A stretch of 64,000 nt of DNA, taken from assembly GCA_963703235.1 (NCBI GenBank), contig OY969802.1, positions 496,001-560,000 of the forward strand, given 5' to 3'. The translations under genes were made by a program, and so were the position numbers. The DNA comes from VRUE01 sp963703235. GTDB taxonomy: Bacteria > Actinomycetota > Thermoleophilia > Solirubrobacterales > 70-9. The notes beneath the pieces are model-generated. The model was given only the letters and a program-made list of their open reading frames with translations, was not told the DNA's origin and searched no databases. How positions within the stretch are numbered: position 1 is the first letter of the stretch; each line of letters starts with the position of its first letter. Positions 16,439 to 23,885 of this stretch are shown here, piece by piece.

Positions 16439-17521
16439 TCAGTCGGCTGTCGCTACCGCCCAGCAGAAGCCGCTCAGCTCACGCGCCACGGCGACCGCGC
16501 AGAGGGTACGCCGCTTGCCGCGCTCTGAGTCGAGCCGCACCCAGCTGCGGTGAAGGCGCTGCTGCGCCTTCCATGAGATCGCGCAGATCGCCTGGGGCTG
16601 GCCCTCTTGGCGGCGGCGCAACCCCGTGCCTTTGCGCGGCGCCCGGCGGTAGTGCCAGGCCGCCTCGACCAAGAGACGCCGGGCATGGCGGGAGCCCGAC
16701 TTGGTGATCGCACCCTGCCTGCGCTTCTCCCCGCTTGAGTTCTCCGAAGGCACCAGGCCGAGGTAGCTCATCAGCTGAGCGGGGCGCTCGAAGCGCTCGA
16801 AGTCGCCGACCTCCGCGCAGAGGCCGAGCGCCGAGAGGGTGTCGATGCCGCGCAGACAACGCAGGTGGGCAACCTGCTGCTCCCAGGGTGAGCCCTCGAC
16901 CAGGGCGGCCATCTGGGACTCGAGGCTCTCCCGGCGCACCAGCAGGGCGTCGATCGCCCCGATCCCGTCGAGTAGGACCGACTGTGCCACGGGCTCTGGG
17001 AGCTCGACCCTCCCCAGCCAGTCGAGGTGGCGCTGGGTCCAGTTGTTGCCCTCGAAGCGCAGGTCGTGGCGCAGCAAGAGCTTGCCAACGCGGTGGCGGG
17101 CGCGCATCAGGTCGCCGCGGACGTCCTCGCGGGCGCGGACCAGGTCGCGCATCGCCTCCTCAGCCGGGGTCGGCACCCGCACAGGGTGCAGACCGCCGAT
17201 CATCAACAGCCGCGCCAGCCGCTCGGCGTCGCGGCGGTCGGTCTTGACCCGGTCCTGCGCGGGGCGCTCGATCTTGCCCGGCGCGGCCACCGTGCACTCG
17301 ATGCCCCTCGCAGCCAGCGCCCGTGCCAAGCCGAAGCCGGTCGGTCCGGCCTCATAGGCAACGCGGACCGGGGCCGGCAAGGCGGCGCAGAACTCCGCCA
17401 CCTGCTCGGTCTGCCCACCCATGCGCTGCACTGCCAACTCACCTGACTGCGAGTCGGCGATCGCCGCGACGACCTTCGCCGCGTGAACATCGAGACCCAC
17501 CCACGTCCTAACCTGCGCCAT
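16439..17521 (-). CDS. IS110-family DEDD transposase/recombinase
   Basis: 360 residues from ATG complement 17519-17521 (MAQVRTWVGLDVH). The N-terminal RuvC-like DEDD domain has Asp11 (GLDVH), Glu57 (AYEAGPTGFGLARAL) and Asp95/Asp98 (VKTDRRDAERLARLL). A coiled middle leads to the C-terminal Transposase_20 domain with LRCLRGIDTLSALGLCAEVG and LGLVPSENSSGEKRRQGAITK. The catalytic Ser is expected in the PSENSSG motif (about residues 262-263). All catalytic positions are present. The enzyme recombines DNA with a guide RNA, without terminal inverted repeats. The stop is followed by the candidate guide-RNA region. Confidence 0.93.
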   Translation of the reverse strand: MAQVRTWVGLDVHAAKVVAAIADSQSGELAVQRMGGQTEQVAEFCAALPAPVRVAYEAGPTGFGLARALAARGIECTVAAPGKIERPAQDRVKTDRRDAERLARLLMIGGLHPVRVPTPAEEAMRDLVRAREDVRGDLMRARHRVGKLLLRHDLRFEGNNWTQRHLDWLGRVELPEPVAQSVLLDGIGAIDALLVRRESLESQMAALVEGSPWEQQVAHLRCLRGIDTLSALGLCAEVGDFERFERPAQLMSYLGLVPSENSSGEKRRQGAITKSGSRHARRLLVEAAWHYRRAPRKGTGLRRRQEGQPQAICAISWKAQQRLHRSWVRLDSERGKRRTLCAVAVARELSGFCWAVATAD

Positions 17522-17723
17522 GTCGGCACCCCCATGATTGCGGTCCTCGCCGAGGCCGCCCTCGGCGACAAACCCGCGCATCTCATGCGCGGGTGCCGAC
17601 CTTTACGCCGGGTTCGGATCGAGCCGGCGCTCAGGTGGGCCGGCCATAGGGTCTAAGCGCGAAGCGCGTGCGACATCAATTCGCCCAGGGGACGACCGCC
17701 CCTCCATCGCAGACGCCGGAGCC

Positions 17724-18776
17724 CTACAGCCCGTAGCTCTCGGCCAACTCGGGGTCCTTCGCCGCCAGCATCTCGGCCAGCTCGACCATCACCTTGCACT
17801 GCTTCCAGGTGGCGTCGTCCTGCATCTTGCCGTCGATCATGTGGACACCGCGGCCGTCGGGGATCGCCTCCAGCACTTTCTTGGCGAACTTGACCTCGTC
17901 CGGCGGCGGGCTGAAGACCTTCTTGGCGATGTCGATCTGGACTGGGTGCAGCGACCAGGCGCCGACGCAGCCGAGCAGGAAGGCGGCGCGGAACTGGGTC
18001 TCACAGCCGGCCGTGTCCTTGATGTCGCCGAAGGGGCCGTAGAAGGGCAGGATCCCGGTCGCGGCGCAGGCGTCGACCATGCGGGCGATCGAGTAGTGCC
18101 AGGGGTCCTGCTGGGCGGTGACGCGGTCGGCCTCGGGATTCTCGGGGTCGACCGGGTCCTCCATCGAGCGGTAGCCGGGATGGCCGCCGCCGACCCGAGT
18201 GGTCTTCATCCGCCGCGAGGCGGCAAGGTCGGCGGGGCCGAAGCTCATCCCCTGCATGCGCGGGCTTGCAGCGGCGATCTCCTCGACGTTGACGACGCCC
18301 TGCGCGGTCTCCAGGATCGCGTGGACGAGGATCGGGCCCTCCAGCCCTGCCTTTGCCTCCAGCTGGGCGAGCAGGCGGTCGACGTAGTGGATGTCCCAGG
18401 CGCCCTCGACCTTGGGCACCATCACCACCTCGAGCTTGTCGCCGATCTCGGCCACCAGCGTGGTCAGGTCGTCGAGCACCCAGGGGCTCTCCAGCGAGTT
18501 GACCCGGGTCCAGAGAGAGGTCTGGCCGAAGTCCGACTCCTTGGCCGCCTTGACCAGGCCCTGCCGGGCCGCCTCCTTGCGATCGACCGGGATCGCGTCC
18601 TCGAGGTTGCCGAGCAGGATGTCGGTCTTCTCCGCGATCGCGGCCGCCTTGGCGACCATCTTCTCGTTTGAGAAATCGAGGAAATGGATCATCCGCGAGG
18701 GCTTGACCGGGATCTCGCGCAGCGGCTCGGGAGCGCCGATCGCCTGCGGCTGGAAGAAGTCTCTGGGGTTTCTCAA
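17724..18776 (-). CDS. mcl: L-malyl-CoA / beta-methylmalyl-CoA lyase (CitE superfamily)
   Basis: 350 residues with a TTG start (complement 18774-18776) behind a good Shine-Dalgarno sequence (GAGGAG). The (beta/alpha)8 HpcH/HpaI-CitE fold is shown by NLEDAIPVDRKEAAR, MVPKVEGAWDI, the metal-ligand Glu in HAILETAQGVVNVEEI and Asp in GMSFGPADLAAS, followed by GPFGDIKD and GAWSLHPVQIDIAKKVF. The long insert around DPWHYSIARMVDACAATGILPFYGPFGD is typical of Mcl rather than of citrate lyase. It cleaves beta-methylmalyl-CoA to glyoxylate plus propionyl-CoA, the last steps of the ethylmalonyl-CoA pathway. The gene stands alone beside repeat copy A. Confidence 0.85.
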   Translation of the reverse strand: MRNPRDFFQPQAIGAPEPLREIPVKPSRMIHFLDFSNEKMVAKAAAIAEKTDILLGNLEDAIPVDRKEAARQGLVKAAKESDFGQTSLWTRVNSLESPWVLDDLTTLVAEIGDKLEVVMVPKVEGAWDIHYVDRLLAQLEAKAGLEGPILVHAILETAQGVVNVEEIAAASPRMQGMSFGPADLAASRRMKTTRVGGGHPGYRSMEDPVDPENPEADRVTAQQDPWHYSIARMVDACAATGILPFYGPFGDIKDTAGCETQFRAAFLLGCVGAWSLHPVQIDIAKKVFSPPPDEVKFAKKVLEAIPDGRGVHMIDGKMQDDATWKQCKVMVELAEMLAAKDPELAESYGL

Positions 18777-18912
18777 GCTGCTCCTCGTGTCGTGTGGCGT
18801 GCCGGCGGAAATCTAGCGTGTGAGCTTTGGGTTCATGTGAGCCCGAAGCTCGGTCTCAAGCGGTCGTCCAGAGACCGCAGGGATTCGGGCGCCGCTGTCG
18901 TACACGGACGGG

Positions 18913-19302
18913 ATGGACGATCGCACTGCGGAGACCACGCAGGACTGGCAGTTGCCCGACAGCGCCAAGCCGCCGCTGGTCGGCGAGCTGGTCGAACGGA
19001 TCGACGAGGCGCTGGCGACCGCCCGTGCCTCGGAGGCCGCCGTGATGACGGTCGGCGCCGCCGCCCTCGACGCCGCCGAGCAAGCTCGCCGGGCGGCAGA
19101 CCTTGCCGAACGCGCGAGCAGCGCGATGCTCACCGGGCAGCGACCCGGCGGGCTCGGGCCGGGTGGCGGGTCAGTTGATGTCGGGCCGTCCGCGGCAAAC
19201 GTGGACGACGGCCTGCGCGACTTCGCAGCCCGCGCCGATCGCGTCGCGGCGCGCCTGCGCCAGTTGGAGCGGCTGCCGATCGCCGCCGCGGCCTCTCCCT
19301 AG
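18913..19302 (+). CDS. small coiled-coil hypothetical protein
   Basis: 129 residues with no recognised family. Residues 25-75 are Ala/Glu/Arg-rich with a heptad-like pattern (LVGELVERIDEALATARASEAAV...), then a Gly-rich hinge, then a second helix (LRDFAARADRVAARLRQLERL). There is no signal peptide or membrane segment. The only support is an open frame with typical codon bias and conserved spacing to neighbours. Its TAG stop shares CTAG with the convergent CAP-protein gene. The 136-bp gap before it contains no other feature that I can support. Confidence 0.5.
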   Translation: MDDRTAETTQDWQLPDSAKPPLVGELVERIDEALATARASEAAVMTVGAAALDAAEQARRAADLAERASSAMLTGQRPGGLGPGGGSVDVGPSAANVDDGLRDFAARADRVAARLRQLERLPIAAAASP

Positions 19303-19901
19303 CAGTGCGAGCCGAAGTGCTGGGTCCAGACGCGGGTCCCGCCCAGGTCGTCCAGTTCGCCAACCTGCAACGCGATGCCAATCTGGTCGAAGGTGCCGAG
19401 AACGTTCTGGCGGTGCCCCGGTGAGCGCATCCAGGCGCGGAAGATCGAACGCACCGAGCCTTCCTCGCCGATACCCCAGGCGAGGTTCTCGCCCGCGCGC
19501 CAGCACTGGGCCGAGAGGTAGCCGGAGGCCTTCATCCAGTAGGTGAACTTACGGCCGCAGGCGGAGTGGCTGAAGCTGTTGCAGGCAAGGATGTCGGCGG
19601 ACTTGCCGGCAGCCGAGAGGCTCAGCTGTTCGGCCTCGGCGAGTGGCGGCAGCCCGAAGTACGCGCGCGCGTAGTCGGTCATGCAGCGCATCGCCCCCTC
19701 CTGCGCATCGGTCGGAGCATCGAGGTTGGTCTGTCCGGGACAGGACGAGTTTGGCGCGATCGCCGTGCTCGGTGCCTGCGCGGCCCGCGCCGGCTTGGAG
19801 ACGGCGCGCTGGTCGCCAAGGCCGACGGCGCCCGCGCTCGGGGCAAAAACCAGGCTGGCGAGCGAGGCGAGCACGACGAGAAGCGAAAGCTTTCGTTCCA
19901 C
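19299..19901 (-). CDS. secreted CAP-domain (SCP/PR-1-like) protein
   Basis: 200 residues. A signal peptide (MERKLSLLVVLASLASLVFAPSAGA) precedes a linker and a CAP domain with the usual blocks: MTDYARAYFGLPPL, SADILACNSFSHSACG (CAP His), AGENLAWGIG, WMRSPGHRQNVLG and WTQHFGSHC. Four to six cysteines suggest disulfides in an extracytoplasmic protein. The bacterial CAP family includes sporulation and envelope proteins; no specific function can be assigned. It is divergent from the acyl-CoA dehydrogenase gene. Confidence 0.85.
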   Translation of the reverse strand: MERKLSLLVVLASLASLVFAPSAGAVGLGDQRAVSKPARAAQAPSTAIAPNSSCPGQTNLDAPTDAQEGAMRCMTDYARAYFGLPPLAEAEQLSLSAAGKSADILACNSFSHSACGRKFTYWMKASGYLSAQCWRAGENLAWGIGEEGSVRSIFRAWMRSPGHRQNVLGTFDQIGIALQVGELDDLGGTRVWTQHFGSHC

Positions 19902-20023
19902 GCCTCTCTTGTCGCCAGGCGGAACGGGCGAGGACTGCCTGTCAACCGATCCTGGACAGACGTACTAGGCGCGGCCGCCGATATCCTTCGCTTCCCTCAG
20001 AACCCCGACACGAAGCAGGAGAA

Positions 20024-21238
20024 ATGGCCGTAGAGACCGCCGCCTACAGCGAGCAGACCGACATCCAACGCGACATCACCGAGATGGTGCGCCAGTTCGC
20101 CGACGAGCAGATCATCCCCAACGCCGAGCACTACGACCATGAGGACTCCTTCCCGGAGCCGATCGTCGAGCAGATGAAGGAGCTGGGGCTGTTCGGGGTG
20201 ACGATCCCCGAGGAGTACGGCGGCATGGGGCTCGATCTGACGACCTACGCGATGATCGTCGAAGAGCTCTCGCGCGGCTGGATCTCGATCTCCGGCGTCG
20301 TCAACACCCACTTCATCGGCTCCTACCTGCTGATGAAGTTCGGCACCGACGAGCAGAAGGACCACTTCCTGCCGAAGATGGCGACCGGCGAGATCCGCGC
20401 CGCCTTCTCGCTCTCGGAGCCCGAGGTCGGCTCCGACGTGCAGGGGATCAAGTCGACCGCGAAGAAGGGCGAGGACGGCAAGTGGGAGCTGAACGGGCAG
20501 AAGATGTGGGTCACCAACGGCCTCGGCTCCGGCGTCGTCTTCGTCCTCATGAAGACCGATCCCAAGGCCGACCCGCCCTACAAGGGCATGACCTGCTTCA
20601 TCACCGAGAAGGAGCCCTGGGCGGAGAAGAACTCAGGCGACTACGAGGGCCTGGTCGTGCCGCCCAAGATCAAGAAGATGGGTTACAAGGGGGTCGAGTC
20701 GACCGAGCTGGTCTACGACGGCTACCGCTGCCCGCCAGAGCGGGTGCTCGGCGGCGAGGAGGCCGGGGTCGGCCAGGGCTTCGTGCAGATGATGGACGCG
20801 CTCGAGGTCGGCCGTGTCAACGTCGCCGCCCGCGGCGTCGGCATCGCCCAGCGCGCCCTTGAGTTGGCCCTCCGTTACAGCCAGGAACGCAAGACCTTCG
20901 GCAAGCCGATCGCTCAGCACCAGGCGATCCAGTTCAAGCTCGCCGACATGGCGACCAAGATCGAGGCGGCACGACTGGTGACCCGCAAAGCGGCGCGGAT
21001 GAAGGACGCCGGCGAGCGCTCCGACCTGGAGGCGGGGATGGCGAAGCTGCTCGCCTCGGAGACGGGCAAGGAGTGCGTCGAGGAGGCCTTCCGCATCCAC
21101 GGCGGTTACGGCTACTCGAAGGAGTACGAGATCGAGCGTCTCTACCGCGACGCGCCGCTGCTGCTGATCGGCGAGGGCACCTCCGAGATCCAGCGCATGG
21201 TGATCGGCAAGAAGCTGCTGCAGCGCCACAAGATCTGA
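20024..21238 (+). CDS. acyl-CoA dehydrogenase, candidate methylsuccinyl-CoA dehydrogenase
   Basis: 404 residues from ATG 20024 behind AGGAG. It is a complete acyl-CoA dehydrogenase: N-terminal helical domain (LGLFGVTIPEEYGGMGLDL), FAD/substrate beta domain (AAFSLSEPEVGSDVQGIKSTA, WVTNG), and C-terminal four-helix domain with ERKTFGKPIAQHQAIQFKLADM, IHGGYGYSKEYEIERLYRDA and the catalytic Glu region IGEGTSEIQR. In the ethylmalonyl-CoA pathway a dehydrogenase of this family oxidises methylsuccinyl-CoA to mesaconyl-CoA. The assignment rests on the neighbouring mcl, maoC, ecm and ccr genes, not on a diagnostic residue; a fatty-acid role remains possible. Confidence 0.85.
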   Translation: MAVETAAYSEQTDIQRDITEMVRQFADEQIIPNAEHYDHEDSFPEPIVEQMKELGLFGVTIPEEYGGMGLDLTTYAMIVEELSRGWISISGVVNTHFIGSYLLMKFGTDEQKDHFLPKMATGEIRAAFSLSEPEVGSDVQGIKSTAKKGEDGKWELNGQKMWVTNGLGSGVVFVLMKTDPKADPPYKGMTCFITEKEPWAEKNSGDYEGLVVPPKIKKMGYKGVESTELVYDGYRCPPERVLGGEEAGVGQGFVQMMDALEVGRVNVAARGVGIAQRALELALRYSQERKTFGKPIAQHQAIQFKLADMATKIEAARLVTRKAARMKDAGERSDLEAGMAKLLASETGKECVEEAFRIHGGYGYSKEYEIERLYRDAPLLLIGEGTSEIQRMVIGKKLLQRHKI

Positions 21239-21278
21239 CGAGGACGGGGCCTTGCCGGCTCGGCTAGCATCGGCAGCG

Positions 21279-21644
21279 ATGGCAGGAGATACGAAGGCCC
21301 TGATCGAGACCGCGGTGACGCGCTTCCAGGCCGAAGTCCCGGCGCTGCAGAAGCTCAAGCTCGTCTTCGGGTTGGAACTCAAGGGTCGAGGGGACATCCA
21401 GCTCTACCGGGTCGAGGTGCCGGGACCGAAGATCTCCAAGGATCTGGCCCAGGACGAGCGGGTGCTGGTTCAAATCGACCGTCCGCAGTTCAACGAGCTG
21501 GCTGACAGCGGCACCTTGAAGAGCTACCGCAAGGCGTACGAGACCGGTCACATCAAGGCAACCGGCGACTCCAATGTGAGAAAGCTGATCGGCCAGGTCG
21601 TGGAGCGCCAAGAGCAGCGCTCCAGGTTGAAAAAAGTGCGCTGA
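21279..21644 (+). CDS. SCP2-like small protein
   Basis: 121 residues from ATG 21279, 40 bp after the acyl-CoA dehydrogenase and probably co-transcribed. The sequence pattern (LVFGLELKGRGDIQLYRVEVPGPKISKDLAQDERVLVQIDRPQFNELADSGTLKSYRKAYETGHIKATGD) resembles SCP2/sterol-carrier-type lipid-binding folds, with the typical strand FNELA..G.L..Y..A...G.IK..GD near the C-terminus. A role in presenting acyl or lipid ligands is possible. There is no catalytic motif. The C-terminus is Lys/Arg-rich. Confidence 0.6.
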   Translation: MAGDTKALIETAVTRFQAEVPALQKLKLVFGLELKGRGDIQLYRVEVPGPKISKDLAQDERVLVQIDRPQFNELADSGTLKSYRKAYETGHIKATGDSNVRKLIGQVVERQEQRSRLKKVR

Positions 21645-21748
21645 CGCACTATGTGGGTGGGATTTCCCAGCTCGCTCGGTGCTGCTTTCGTGCGTCGCAG
21701 AGCACTTTTGGTAGGTAGCTTTAGCAAAACTGATTAGGTTGGCCAGAT

Positions 21749-21773
21749 GTTTGACCAATCCAATTGGTCAAAC
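21749..21773. promoter_or_regulatory. perfect 11-bp inverted repeat upstream of the collagen-like gene
   Basis: GTTTGACCAAT-CCA-ATTGGTCAAAC lies in an AT-rich island (about 21700-21800) within the 225-bp gap before the collagen-like gene. There is no U-tract. The TTGACC..GGTCAA geometry and its position about 100 bp upstream of the start suggest an operator for a dimeric regulator such as a TetR type. Confidence 0.55.
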
Positions 21774-21869
21774 GTCGATTCCTTCTGTAGTTTCCTGCGC
21801 TCTGTAGACGCCCGGTCTGACACATGACCGTCGGCGTCGACGCTTCAACGACAGCAAGGAGACTTTTCG

Positions 21870-23807
21870 ATGACTGCCCCGTCGCTCTCGATGCCCCGAC
21901 TTCGGTGGCCCGCGTTCGCCCTGGCGGCGTTCATGGTGTTCGCCGGTCTCCTCGCTGTTGCAGCGCCCGCCCAAGCGGCGCAGAAACGCTCGCTGGGGAC
22001 GCTCAACCTCTGCATCAAGAAGGCGCAGCCGGACAAGGGCACCATTCGCTTCGCGCCGACGAAACGGTGTAAAAAAGGCGAGCTGCTCGTGCTCGTGGTG
22101 ACGAGCGCGAGCGACCAGGGTGTTCTGGGCATAGAAGGCAGCGGCGAATCGGGTGTGACGGGCCCGCAGGGCCCCGCCGGTCCAACCGGCGACAAGGGTC
22201 CGATCGGCGATCAGGGCCCGCAGGGTCCGACCGGCGACAAGGGTCCGACCGGCGACAAGGGCGCTACGGGTGACAAAGGCGCGACCGGTAACGCGGGAGC
22301 CGCTGGCGCAACCGGCGACAAAGGCGCGACCGGCAACGCAGGCGCTGCAGGCGCTACCGGCGACAAGGGCGCTACGGGTGACAAAGGCGCGACCGGTAAC
22401 GCGGGAGCCGCTGGCGCGACCGGCGACAAGGGTGCTACTGGCGACCAAGGTGCAGCCGGTGCGACCGGCGACGCTGGCGCCAAAGGCGCGACCGGCGACC
22501 AAGGTGCAGCCGGTGCGACCGGCGACGCTGGCGCCAAAGGCGCGACCGGCGACCAGGGTGCCACCGGCGACAAGGGCGCAACCGGTGACCAGGGTGCCAC
22601 CGGTGACCAGGGCGCAACCGGCGACCAGGGTGCCACCGGCGACGCTGGCGCCAAAGGCGCGACCGGTGACCAGGGTGCCACCGGCGACGCTGGCACCAAA
22701 GGCGCGACCGGTGATCAGGGCGCCACGGGTGACCAAGGGGCGGCCGGTGCAACCGGCGACCAAGGCGCGACGGGCGATCAGGGAGCGACCGGCGATGTCG
22801 GCGCCAAAGGCGCTACCGGCGATCAGGGTCCGCAGGGGCCGACCGGCGATCAGGGTGCGACCGGCGACGCTGGCGCCAAAGGCGCTACCGGCGACCAGGG
22901 CCCGCAGGGACCGACCGGCGACCAGGGTGCTACTGGCGATCAGGGTGCGACCGGAGACGAGGGTCCGCAGGGACCTGTAGGCAACAAAGGGCCGACTGGC
23001 GATCAGGGTGCTACCGGTGACAAAGGGGCAACCGGCGACCAAGGCGCTACCGGAGACGAAGGTGCTACTGGAGACGAAGGCGTCACGGGCCCGACCGGTG
23101 ACAAAGGCGCGACCGGTGACAAAGGTCCAGAAGGCGCAACCGGGCCCGATGGCTCGGTCTTCATCACCAGCAGCCCCGGCAAGCGCTACATGGCGCTGAA
23201 CAAGAACTTCGGCGTCGGCGCCACGAATATGGCGATGAGCTTCACGGCCGTCGGCATGGTTCTTCCTGCCATGTCGGGTGGGGGATCGGAGTCGGCGACC
23301 AACGGCGACGATGCCGACGGGCCATGGCTCACGATCACGACGGACAGCAACACCGATAACGATGCGATTGTCAGCAACACCTCGTTGCTGAGGCGCGACT
23401 GGGAACCCGAGCTGTACGCTCGCGTGAAAACCGGTGCGAGCAGCACCAGTGTTCGCCACTGGATCGGCTTCACCAGTGCGGATCCGAGCGGGAGCGACAC
23501 TCCCAACGCTCACCTGGCTGCGTTTCGCAGCACCAGCGGCGGGAGCTGGCAGTTCTGCACCGGCAACGGAGGTGCCGCTGTCTGCACCGATACCGGCGTC
23601 AGCTTCGCGACGAGCACCGCATACACGTTTGGCGTCCAGTGCGATGCAAGCGAATGTCGCGGGTACGTCAATGGCGCCCTGGCGGCCTCGCGCACCACGA
23701 GCCTGCCCGGCGCCACGAACACGATGGGTTACGTCACCGCGGTGTCGACCCTGACCAACGGCAACCGAAGCATGAACGTCGGTCGCCTGGCGATCCTGCA
23801 CCGGTGA
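21870..23807 (+). CDS. secreted collagen-like (Gly-X-Y) protein
   Basis: 645 residues behind AAGGAGAC. A signal peptide (about 1-37, ending APAQA) precedes a small N-terminal domain with two cysteines (38-94). Residues 95-430 are uninterrupted Gly-X-Y triplets, dominated by GATGDQ, GATGDK and GATGDAGAK motifs rich in Thr and Asp, with few prolines, as in bacterial collagens. Residues 431-645 form a globular C-terminal domain with two Cys pairs (FCTGNGGAAVC and CDASEC), resembling a beta-sandwich head. The head may trimerise the stalk and bind ligands at the cell surface. The nearly identical 18- and 27-bp DNA repeats invite length variation. No sortase motif or C-terminal membrane anchor is seen, so attachment is unclear. 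Confidence 0.85.
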   Translation: MTAPSLSMPRLRWPAFALAAFMVFAGLLAVAAPAQAAQKRSLGTLNLCIKKAQPDKGTIRFAPTKRCKKGELLVLVVTSASDQGVLGIEGSGESGVTGPQGPAGPTGDKGPIGDQGPQGPTGDKGPTGDKGATGDKGATGNAGAAGATGDKGATGNAGAAGATGDKGATGDKGATGNAGAAGATGDKGATGDQGAAGATGDAGAKGATGDQGAAGATGDAGAKGATGDQGATGDKGATGDQGATGDQGATGDQGATGDAGAKGATGDQGATGDAGTKGATGDQGATGDQGAAGATGDQGATGDQGATGDVGAKGATGDQGPQGPTGDQGATGDAGAKGATGDQGPQGPTGDQGATGDQGATGDEGPQGPVGNKGPTGDQGATGDKGATGDQGATGDEGATGDEGVTGPTGDKGATGDKGPEGATGPDGSVFITSSPGKRYMALNKNFGVGATNMAMSFTAVGMVLPAMSGGGSESATNGDDADGPWLTITTDSNTDNDAIVSNTSLLRRDWEPELYARVKTGASSTSVRHWIGFTSADPSGSDTPNAHLAAFRSTSGGSWQFCTGNGGAAVCTDTGVSFATSTAYTFGVQCDASECRGYVNGALAASRTTSLPGATNTMGYVTAVSTLTNGNRSMNVGRLAILHR

Positions 23808-23829
23808 CCCCGGGCACATAGTCGATGCA

Positions 23830-23865
23830 AACGGCGGGAGGCGTGAGCCTCCCGCCGTTGCTTTT
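23830..23865. terminator. strong bidirectional terminator
   Basis: AACGGCGGGAGGC-GTGA-GCCTCCCGCCGTT is a perfect 13-bp stem followed by GCTTTT on the plus strand. It lies between the convergent collagen-like and glycosyltransferase genes and would stop the collagen-like transcript. Confidence 0.85.
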
Positions 23866-23885
23866 CAGGTCGCGGTCGACACCGT

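Larger units (their letters stand above)
16168..17654 (-). mobile_element. IS110-family (IS1111-type) insertion sequence, complete
   Basis: Boundaries follow from the interrupted repeat. The dinucleotide CT occurs at both junctions (16166-16167 and 17653-17654), and the reconstructed target is GTCG-CT-AAGCGC. Length is about 1.49 kb. Imperfect subterminal inverted repeats start TATGG..CG.CCCA at 16170-16185 and (complement) 17632-17648, set 2 and 4 bases in from the ends, as in the IS1111 subgroup. It contains one transposase gene and a 271-bp 3' non-coding end. There are no frameshifts, so it may be active. Confidence 0.88.
16075..17706. repeat. palindromic repeat element copy A, unit 2, split by an insertion sequence
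   Basis: The closing arms 16075-16102 and 17679-17706 are perfect 28-bp complements lying 1.6 kb apart. Between them are the expected core parts in reverse orientation: the GTGGCC-GAA-GGCCGC hairpin and the GCGCGGC-GGA-GCCGCGC hairpin on the left, and the second half of the GTCGC stem-loop on the right. The IS element sits exactly inside that last hairpin. Removing 16168-17654 restores a continuous unit like those at 37673 and 56973. Confidence 0.85.

Noticed and set aside
22200..23150. Regular direct repeats that could suggest a CRISPR array
   Set aside because: The repeats are in frame with collagen triplets, have no unique spacers, and there are no cas genes nearby.
21768..23819. 683-residue frame antisense to the collagen-like gene, with repetitive Ala/Gly/Thr/Val
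   Set aside because: It is the mirror of the Gly-X-Y repeats; the plus strand has the signal peptide, ribosome-binding site and terminator.
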